A DNA stretch of 10,867 nt from JBAWAP01 sp049589355 (GTDB lineage Bacteria > Chloroflexota > Anaerolineae > VGOG01), in the NCBI GenBank assembly GCA_049589355.1, contig JBAWAP010000403.1, positions 1 through 10,867 on the forward strand, in the 5' to 3' direction. The translations under genes and the position numbers were made by a program. The notes under the pieces were generated by a model, which was given only the letters and a program-made list of their open reading frames with translations, was not told the DNA's origin and made no database searches. Shown here in pieces: positions 6,499-10,867 of this stretch (position 1 is its first letter; every line of letters begins with the position of its first letter).

Positions 6499-7215
6499 AT
6501 GAAGCTGACCTACTACGGGTACAATGCCTTTATCATCGAAGGCGAGGGCAAGACCATCATCCTGGACCCAGGCCAGGACCTGCGCTGGCGGCGGCTCAAT
6601 TCGTTGATTCCGCGTCAACTTTGGGAGCGGGCTGACTTGATCCTGGTGACCCACGGGGATGCAGACCACGCCGAGTATGCGCCCCGGGTGGCAAGAGCCA
6701 GCGGTGCGCCCATCGTCTGTGGTCCACCGCTGGCCAAGCAATGGCGGCGCAAGGGATTAACTGTAGTCTCTATCGCCCCCGGCGAGACAGTGGAAGTGAA
6801 CGGAATCTCCATCCGAGGTGTGCCGACCCAGCACGGTGGCCTCACGTTCACCCTACCAGGCCGGACCTTCACCTTCAAGCCGGGCAAGGTGGGACTCGGA
6901 GCTATTGCGTTCTTGTTCACCCTGGAGGGTAAGTCACTGCTCAATTTGGGCGACACCTTATTGCTAGAGGAAGCCTGGCGGGGCTTGCGGCCCGACGTGC
7001 TGATGGTGCCCATCGGCGGGATGATGACTATGGACGTAGAAGCTGCCCTGCGGGTGGTAGAGGTCATCTCGCCGCAGATGGTCATACCAGTGCACTACGA
7101 CTGGGACATCCTCTTTTACCACCGCCCAGCCGATGTTGATGGCTTCGTCGCCAGGGTGCGCGAGCTGGGTTGCGAGCCAATCCCGCTGGCACGGGATCAG
7201 ACACTGGAACTTTGA
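6499..7215 (+). CDS. Metallo-beta-lactamase-fold hydrolase (UlaG/UPF0173-like)
   Basis: A 238-residue soluble protein of the metallo-beta-lactamase fold, close in layout to UPF0173/UlaG-type hydrolases: a beta-rich start with LDPG (22-25), the metal motif THGDADH (51-57), His112 in TQHGG, GDT (151-153, with bridging Asp152) and PVHYD (197-201, with His199). The usual first motif is H-x-H-x-D-H; here the second His is Asp54, so one metal site has altered ligands. This may be a subfamily trait. Family members hydrolyse esters, lactones or phosphodiesters; the substrate here is unknown. ATG 6499 has GGAGG (6486-6490) 8 bases upstream and lies 1 base after the Yip1-like stop; a TTG at 6484 is possible but would overlap that ribosome site. 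It is the last gene of the operon. Confidence 0.85.
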   Translation: MKLTYYGYNAFIIEGEGKTIILDPGQDLRWRRLNSLIPRQLWERADLILVTHGDADHAEYAPRVARASGAPIVCGPPLAKQWRRKGLTVVSIAPGETVEVNGISIRGVPTQHGGLTFTLPGRTFTFKPGKVGLGAIAFLFTLEGKSLLNLGDTLLLEEAWRGLRPDVLMVPIGGMMTMDVEAALRVVEVISPQMVIPVHYDWDILFYHRPADVDGFVARVRELGCEPIPLARDQTLEL

Positions 7216-7236
7216 ACGAGGAGTGAATACGAGAGA

Positions 7237-7265
7237 TTGACAATATGCATTTTATGTGCTATGCT
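7237..7265 (+). promoter_or_regulatory. Sigma70-type promoter for the ABC exporter operon
   Basis: A perfect TTGACA (-35, 7237-7242), a 17-base spacer and TATGCT (-10, 7260-7265, four of six consensus bases) give an expected start near 7272. It lies 21 bases after the hydrolase stop and about 256 nt before the exporter ATG at 7528. The exporter is therefore a separate unit with a long untranslated leader. Confidence 0.7.
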
Positions 7266-7324
7266 TAGATCGAGGGACAGGGGGTAAGAACAACTAACGG
7301 TTTTCGTTTCTTTTTGTAGGGAGG

Positions 7325-7390
7325 ATGCGCTATGGCATGCTATTGCCGATCGAACTCCCTGTATCCATCCGACGACCGACGGGCCAGTGA
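7325..7390 (+). CDS. Possible short leader ORF upstream of the ABC exporter
   Basis: The gap 7216-7527 has no conventional gene. AGGGAGG (7318-7324) is followed by three ATGs at 7325, 7332 and 7337. The 7325 and 7337 starts share one frame, which ends at TGA 7388-7390. From 7337 it reads MLLPIELPVSIRRPTGQ (17 residues). Its stop is 8 bases before a terminator-like hairpin. The 7332 start has the best spacing (7 bases) but opens a different frame of 75 codons that runs through the hairpin and overlaps the exporter start, ending at 7559. Neither peptide looks like a known protein. The arrangement is that of a translated leader controlling a terminator. Which start is used, if any, is not known. 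Confidence 0.3.
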   Translation: MRYGMLLPIELPVSIRRPTGQ

Positions 7391-7398
7391 AGCTTCGT

Positions 7399-7436
7399 CA
7401 GCCCATCCACCGCAAGAGGATGGGCTGTTTGTTTGT
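7399..7436 (+). terminator. Terminator-like hairpin in the exporter leader (possible attenuator)
   Basis: CAGCCCATCC (7399-7408) and GGATGGGCTG (7418-7427) form a perfect 10-bp stem with a 9-nt loop, followed at once by TTTGTTTGT (7428-7436). This is intrinsic-terminator architecture with an interrupted T-run. It lies between the promoter at 7237 and the exporter ATG at 7528, so it would stop or attenuate exporter transcription. CCATCC also occurs at 7365-7370 and could pair with the same 3' arm, offering a possible alternative fold. Confidence 0.6.
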
Positions 7437-7527
7437 GAAGAGTGGTTGTGGACGAGGATTCACCCAACCATCAAATCGTCGAAGACTATCGGGTTTGGTT
7501 CGCAAACAGATAAAGGAGCGAGAATAG

Positions 7528-8424
7528 ATGATCGCTGTCGAGACCAGCAATTTGACTAAAAGATTCGACGGCTTGGTGGCGGTGGATCACCTGGATATGG
7601 AGGTCGAGCAGGGCGAGATTTTCGGCCTGCTGGGCCCTAATGGGGCCGGCAAGACAACCACCATTCGCATGCTCATGGACATCATCAAGCCCGACGAGGG
7701 AACCATCTGCCTGCTGGGCCATCCCCTGGGCCACGAAGCTCAAGAGCGCATCGGGTACCTGCCTGAGGAACGGGGCCTCTACCACAATCTCAAGCTCATG
7801 GAATGTCTCACCTACCTGGCGGTGTTGAAGGGGATGGATCGTAAGCTGGTTCGAAGGCGGGCTGAGATGCTGCTGGAAAGAGTGGGGCTCGGAGGGGAGG
7901 GCAGTAGCAAGGTCAAGGCCCTCAGCAAAGGAATGCAGCAGAAAGCGCAACTGGTGGCCACCCTGGTCCATGACCCGGAGCTGGTGATCCTGGATGAGCC
8001 CTTCCTGGGGCTGGACCCCATCAGCACCGAGCAAGTCAAGGAGCTGATCTGGGATTTGCGAGAGCGCGGCAAGACGGTGGTGCTCAGCACCCACATGATG
8101 AACCAGGTGGAGCGGATGTGCGACCGTATCCTGCTCATTGACGAGGGACGGCGGGTGCTCTACGGGCCACTGGAGGAGATCAAGGCCCGCTACGCCGAAC
8201 ACGGTGTGCTGGTGCGCTGCCCGGGCCCCCTGGACGGCCTGGTCGGGGCGCGGCGGATCGAGCAGCGCGAGCGGGACCGCCTCATTGTTCTGGAGGACGA
8301 CGTCTCGCCTCAGGACATCCTGCGCCAGTTGGTCGAACTGGAGGTCCCCGTCGAGCGCTTCGAGGTAGCGATGCCGCCACTGGAAGAGATCTTCATCCGA
8401 GTCGTGGAGGAGAACGATGCGTAA
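7528..8424 (+). CDS. ABC transporter ATP-binding protein (NatA/YhaQ type)
   Basis: A 298-residue ATPase of a drug, ion or lipid exporter. Walker A GPNGAGKTT at 36-44, signature LSKGMQQ at 132-138 (the LSKGM form typical of NatA/YhaQ-like ATPases), Walker B LVILDEP at 152-158 and the switch histidine H189 in STHMM. After about residue 225 comes a C-terminal extension of the DUF4162 kind seen in this subfamily. The subunit would sit on the cytoplasmic face and pair with the permease encoded next. AAAGGAG (7512-7518) is 9 bases before the ATG. The start of the permease gene overlaps its last 8 bases. Transcription is expected from the promoter at 7237 through the leader hairpin. The cargo cannot be inferred from sequence; sodium/proton exchange (NatAB), antibiotic export and lipid export are all known for relatives. 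Confidence 0.93.
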   Translation: MIAVETSNLTKRFDGLVAVDHLDMEVEQGEIFGLLGPNGAGKTTTIRMLMDIIKPDEGTICLLGHPLGHEAQERIGYLPEERGLYHNLKLMECLTYLAVLKGMDRKLVRRRAEMLLERVGLGGEGSSKVKALSKGMQQKAQLVATLVHDPELVILDEPFLGLDPISTEQVKELIWDLRERGKTVVLSTHMMNQVERMCDRILLIDEGRRVLYGPLEEIKARYAEHGVLVRCPGPLDGLVGARRIEQRERDRLIVLEDDVSPQDILRQLVELEVPVERFEVAMPPLEEIFIRVVEENDA

Positions 8425-9652
8425 GATCCTGGAGGTAGCACGACACGAGTTCATTGTCAGCCTGAAGCGGCCCAGCTTCATCATCGCCACCCTGGCCATA
8501 CCCCTGCTAGGGATCATAGGACTGATCGTGTCCGCCTACTTCGGCGGCCAGGCCGGTGCCTTCTTCGAGCGGCAGTTCGTAGGGACGCCGAAGCCGGTGG
8601 GCTACGTTGACCAAGTCGGCCTCTTCACGCCGCCGCTGCCCGAGTACGAGGATCTCTTCATCCCCTATCCGGACGAGGAGGCAGCGCAGGAAGCCCTGTT
8701 CGCCGACGAGATCGAGACCTACCTGCTGATTCCTGGGGATTACCTGGACACGGGACGGGTCATCGGCTACAGTAAAGGGCGAGGGCTCACCACGGCCATC
8801 TCCATGAGCGAGGAGCGGATTCCTCCCTTCCTGGTTGATCACCTGCTGGCTGGACAGGTAGACGCAGATCTCAGAGCCCGAGTGCGCGCTCCAATGAATC
8901 TACTGCCGGTATCCCTCAGTCCGGAGGGTGAGAGCAGCGACGACACCGCCAGCTTCGTGGCCAACATCGCCATCCCCTACGCCTTCTCCATCCTGCTGGT
9001 GATGGCCATCTTCACCTCCTCCGGCTTCCTGCTCCAGGGAGTCAGCGAGGAGAAAGAGAGTCGGGTGATCGAAATCCTGCTCTCCTCGTTGACACCGATG
9101 GAGCTTCTGGCTGGCAAGATCCTGGGGTTGGGAGCTCTGGGGCTGGCCCAGATCATCTTCTGGCTAGGCTGTGCCTGGGCGCTGATTGGGATAGCAGTCA
9201 CGGGCCTGGCCCTCTTCGGAGCCATCAACCTGGACCTGATAACCATCGTGCTGGCCTTGGTTTACTTCCTCCTGGGTTACCTCCTCTTCGCCACCCTGAT
9301 GGCCAGCGCTGGCTCCCTGGGCACCTCGGCCCGAGAAGGACAGCAAATCGCTGGCATTTTCTCCGGCCTGACGGCTATTCCCTTCATAGTCAGTGGTTTC
9401 ATTTGGACAAACCCCAACTCGTTGCTGGTCCAGATCCTCAGCTACGTACCATTTACCTCGCCGGTGATGATGCTGCAGCGGTTGGGCATGACCGAAGTAC
9501 CGCCCTACCAGATCGCCATCAGCCTGATCCTGTTGATCCTGGGTATCGGCGGGACCCTGTGGGCCGGGGCCAAGGTTTTCCGCATGGGGCTTCTCATGTA
9601 CGGCAAGCGGCCGTCGGTATCGGAGATCCTGCATGCCTTGCGGCAGGCGTGA
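8417..9652 (+). CDS. ABC-2 family permease (NatB/YhaP type)
   Basis: A 411-residue exporter permease. It has one helix near the N-terminus (about 20-45, SFIIATLAIPLLGIIGLIVS), a large soluble outer domain (about 46-175, acidic and without helices), then about five helices: near 180-206, 235-262, 272-300, 310-332 and 355-380. The cytoplasmic motif GVSEEKESRVIEILLSSLTP directly after the second helix, followed by ELLAGKILG, is characteristic of NatB-like ABC-2 permeases. The ATG overlaps the ATPase stop by 8 bases (translational coupling). The C-terminus EILHALRQA looks natural for the family. The final ~105 coding bases and ~38 downstream bases recur as a diverged copy at 10356-10500. Confidence 0.92.
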   Translation: MRKILEVARHEFIVSLKRPSFIIATLAIPLLGIIGLIVSAYFGGQAGAFFERQFVGTPKPVGYVDQVGLFTPPLPEYEDLFIPYPDEEAAQEALFADEIETYLLIPGDYLDTGRVIGYSKGRGLTTAISMSEERIPPFLVDHLLAGQVDADLRARVRAPMNLLPVSLSPEGESSDDTASFVANIAIPYAFSILLVMAIFTSSGFLLQGVSEEKESRVIEILLSSLTPMELLAGKILGLGALGLAQIIFWLGCAWALIGIAVTGLALFGAINLDLITIVLALVYFLLGYLLFATLMASAGSLGTSAREGQQIAGIFSGLTAIPFIVSGFIWTNPNSLLVQILSYVPFTSPVMMLQRLGMTEVPPYQIAISLILLILGIGGTLWAGAKVFRMGLLMYGKRPSVSEILHALRQA

Positions 9653-9690
9653 TGTGTGTTCGGGCCAAGCATCATTGATCCTGCGAAGAT
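9547..9690 (+). repeat. Direct repeat copy A: permease 3' end plus downstream bases
   Basis: This stretch covers the end of the permease gene and 38 bases after its stop. It matches 10356-10500 at roughly 87-88% by hand alignment, offset 809 for the first ~85 bases. One indel near 9635 and a more diverged patch at 9653-9664 interrupt the match. Similarity ends near GATCCTGCGA-AGATG. The repeat brackets the DUF4160/DUF2442 pair. Confidence 0.85.
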
Positions 9691-9726
9691 GAGTGTCAAG
9701 GTTAAGGGGCAGACATTGAATTGTGT

Positions 9727-9755
9727 TTGCATCTTTCGGCTCGTTGATGTATACT
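9727..9755 (+). promoter_or_regulatory. Candidate promoter for the DUF4160/DUF2442 pair
   Basis: TTGCAT (9727-9732), a 17-base spacer and TATACT (9750-9755, five of six consensus bases) would start transcription near 9762, about 60 bases before the DUF4160 ATG. The -10 is good but the -35 is weak. A separate TTGACA at 9765 has no matching -10. Confidence 0.4.
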
Positions 9756-9820
9756 GAATCATGCTTGACACGCACATCTTGCATGCTCTGTCTGCTCTGT
9801 CTAGTTGCAGTAGGTCTTCT

Positions 9821-10059
9821 ATGCCAACAGTCAAAAACATTCCTGGTCCCTCAATCGCTTCTTCTTCTACAGCTTCGACTGCAATGAGCCCATGCATGTA
9901 CACGTCCAACAGGGCAGAATGACCTGCAAGTTCTGGCTTGACCCCATTGCCTTGAGCAGAAACCGCCGCTTTTCTCCCAAAGAGTTGAACAGGATCCGCG
10001 AAATCATTCAGAAGAATCAAGAGAAGATTATTGAGGCGTGGCATGAACACTGTGGTTAG
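9821..10059 (+). pseudogene. DUF4160 family protein, frameshifted
   Basis: ATG 9821 starts MPTVKNIPGP, the usual opening of DUF4160 proteins. The frame then breaks at TCAAT (9851-9855) and stops at 9920-9922. From CGC 9856 to the TAG at 10057-10059 a different frame gives a clear DUF4160 body: RFFFYSFDCNEPMHVHV, then CKFWLDPIALSRNRRFSPKE, LNRIREIIQKNQEKIIEAW. Family members typically read GPYRFFFYS here, so TCAAT replaces one TAT-like codon (two extra bases) or has lost one base. No start codon exists in the second frame after its upstream stop at 9811, so the body would not be made on its own. DUF4160 proteins (about 75-85 residues) are commonly encoded next to DUF2442 and are suspected toxin-antitoxin-like partners; that role is inference. 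Confidence 0.75.
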
Positions 10060-10336
10060 GGCAGAGATCCTGATAAAAGACATTCGCGTTACTGAGGATA
10101 CCATCACAGCCTATCTGACCGACGGGCGTGCCATTAGCGTACCTCTGGCATGGTCATGGCGCTTGTCGGAGGCAACCCCTGAACAGCGTGCGAATTACGA
10201 GATTATTGGAGATGGTGAAGGGGTGCATTGGCCTGACATTGATGAAGACATTAGTGCTGAAGGTATGCTATATGGTGTTCCCGCGCCACGGCCCGTACCG
10301 GCGCGTGAAGTTCAACCCGCACTCGCTTTGGCCTAA
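10043..10336 (+). CDS. DUF2442 domain protein
   Basis: A 97-residue protein with the DUF2442 pattern: ITAYLTDGRAISVPLAWSWRL (21-41, a strand pair binding-type start), a short helix ATPEQRANYEI, then GVHWPDIDEDISAEGML (64-80) and a Pro/Ala-rich tail. The HWPDIDEDIS segment is the hallmark. ATG 10043 overlaps the DUF4160 frame by 17 bases with GAGG (10033-10036) as ribosome site, so the two genes are coupled. DUF2442 proteins have a small DNA-binding-like NE0471 fold in solved members and are often the partner of DUF4160. The gene is intact although its partner is frameshifted. A reading from 10031 would add four residues without a better start signal. Confidence 0.8.
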   Translation: MNTVVRAEILIKDIRVTEDTITAYLTDGRAISVPLAWSWRLSEATPEQRANYEIIGDGEGVHWPDIDEDISAEGMLYGVPAPRPVPAREVQPALALA

Positions 10337-10355
10337 AGCTGGCAAACGGGCGAGA

Positions 10356-10500
10356 CGGCGGGACCATGCAGGCCGGGGCCAAGGTCTTCCGCATGGGGCT
10401 TCTCATGTACGGCAAGCGGCCATCGGTATCGGAGATCCTGCGCGCCCTTGCGGCAGGCGTGATACAAGTGCGGGCTCAGCATCACTGATCCTGCGAGGAC
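10356..10500 (+). repeat. Direct repeat copy B: remnant of a permease 3' end
   Basis: This copy lies outside any intact permease gene. In the permease frame it still reads AGAKVFRMGLLMYGKRPS then VSEILRALAAGVIQVRAQHH before a stop. Two of the differences from copy A inside the coding part are synonymous (GTT/GTC, CCG/CCA). It begins 19 bases after the DUF2442 stop and ends about 17 bases before the next ATG, filling most of the 180-base gap 10337-10516. Confidence 0.85.
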
Positions 10501-10516
10501 GTATGGAGAGAAGGAC

Positions 10517-10786
10517 ATGGAACTTCACGAATTGGTTATAGAAATGAAGCTGCTCGAACGCCGCATGACTCTTTACGAAGAGAAGTATGGCATTCTCAGT
10601 GAGGACTTTTACGCGGCGCTCATGTCAGGCAAGTTAGCACACTATGATGAGTACGACGAGACCCGCGCAGACTTTAGTCGCTGGAAAGGCATTTATGAAA
10701 CGTGGCTACGGCGCAGAGAAGCCTATGCTGCCCAACTTATACCTTTGGTTCGCTCAAATTTGGACAAGTTTCGAGAATTGTGGTAA
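10517..10786 (+). CDS. Small helical protein, possible antitoxin
   Basis: An 89-residue, charged, apparently all-helical protein: heptad-like MELHELVIEMKLLERRMTLY, then EKYGILSEDFYAALMSGKL, a D/E-rich stretch, and RWKGIYETWLRRREAYAAQL. The YGxxSEDFYxxxxSGxL plus W-x-x-x-YE-x-WL layout reminds me of antitoxins paired with TumE-type (DUF6516-like) toxins. That is recollection of a pattern, not a search result, and no such toxin is next to it here. ATG 10517 is preceded by GGAGAGAAGG (10505-10514). The gene sits directly after repeat copy B, and a transposase start follows 9 bases after its stop. The C-terminal ~20 residues may therefore be altered if an insertion element joined here. Confidence 0.65.
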   Translation: MELHELVIEMKLLERRMTLYEEKYGILSEDFYAALMSGKLAHYDEYDETRADFSRWKGIYETWLRRREAYAAQLIPLVRSNLDKFRELW

Positions 10787-10795
10787 GCTCTCGGT

Positions 10796-10867
10796 ATGAC
10801 CGAGATGCTTACCGTGATTAGTGAACGAGTTGATGACATCCCTCTGTTGCTGGCTCAACAAGAGCAC
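10796..10867 (+). CDS. Transposase N-terminus, probable IS1634 type (cut by window edge)
   Basis: The frame from ATG 10796 stays open to the end of the window (24 codons). It contains ISERVDDIPLLLAQQE, which I recognise as the start of DUF4277/IS1634-type transposases. Only 9 bases separate it from the preceding stop, so the left end of the element must lie inside or before the small helical gene, or the element is incomplete. Family assignment rests on 24 residues. Confidence 0.5.
   Translation, partial: MTEMLTVISERVDDIPLLLAQQEH

Noticed and set aside
7289..7316. AACG-GTTTT-CGTT followed by a T-rich run as a terminator
   Set aside because: The stem has only 4 base pairs, too weak to call.
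7332..7559. 75-residue ORF as an ordinary protein-coding gene
   Set aside because: Best ribosome spacing, but no recognisable domain, and it crosses the terminator hairpin and the ABC start. Treated only as a possible leader frame.
7486..8517. 343-residue open frame on the minus strand
   Set aside because: It is antisense to the ABC ATPase, whose motifs are unmistakable. The minus-strand protein is a His/Gln/Leu-rich mirror without domains.
9765..9793. TTGACA at 9765-9770 as a promoter
   Set aside because: No -10-like hexamer at 16-18 bases downstream; the TATACT at 9750 with a weak -35 is more plausible.
9164..10107. Two long minus-strand open frames (9164-9784 and 9505-10107)
   Set aside because: They mirror the permease and the DUF4160 body, with no family motifs or ribosome sites.
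10128..10541. 137-residue + strand open frame
   Set aside because: Out of frame with DUF2442 and with the repeat's permease reading; an Arg/Pro-rich shadow without motifs.

Overview
The window is about 60% GC. All the genes I support lie on the + strand, and there is no phage, CRISPR or RNA-gene signal. Family resemblances (a ligase-ACP-acyltransferase fusion, small four-helix membrane proteins, a lectin-like ectodomain ending in YRCVRE, a split DUF4160/DUF2442 pair) remind me of an Anaerolineae-type Chloroflexota genome. This assignment is an inference from memory, not a search result.

Region 1 (1-103) is a very GC-rich leader: a C7/G7 hairpin followed by six closely spaced G-tracts that could form a G-quadruplex just upstream of the first start codon.

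Region 2 (104-7215) looks like one long operon with gaps of 1-31 bases. In order: a fatty acyl ligase - acyl carrier protein - lysophospholipid acyltransferase fusion, split by a single-base frameshift near 1718; a small four-helix membrane protein; an isoprenylcysteine-methyltransferase-like membrane enzyme; a HemN/HemW-like radical SAM protein of clearly lower GC; a membrane protein with a C-type-lectin-like outer domain; a Yip1-like membrane protein, split by a second single-base frameshift near 6109; and a metallo-beta-lactamase-fold hydrolase. Acyl activation, lipid acylation, membrane-bound methyl transfer, radical chemistry and several membrane proteins together suggest synthesis or remodelling of a membrane lipid. 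That reading is inference.

Region 3 (7216-9652) is a separate unit. It has a good sigma70-type promoter, a leader of about 255 nt with short upstream ORFs and a terminator-like hairpin, then a two-gene NatAB-type ABC exporter whose genes overlap by 8 bases. The leader layout suggests transcription attenuation.

Region 4 (9653-10867) is an accessory patch. The last ~105 bases of the permease gene plus ~38 bases downstream recur at 10356-10500 as a diverged direct repeat. Between the copies lie a frameshifted DUF4160 gene and an intact DUF2442 gene. After the second copy come a small antitoxin-like gene and the first 24 codons of a probable IS1634-type transposase, cut by the window edge.

Three frameshifts in 10.9 kb mean that either the sequence carries indel errors or several genes are decaying. 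The two operon frameshifts are each repaired by removing one base from a short homopolymer, which favours sequence error there.
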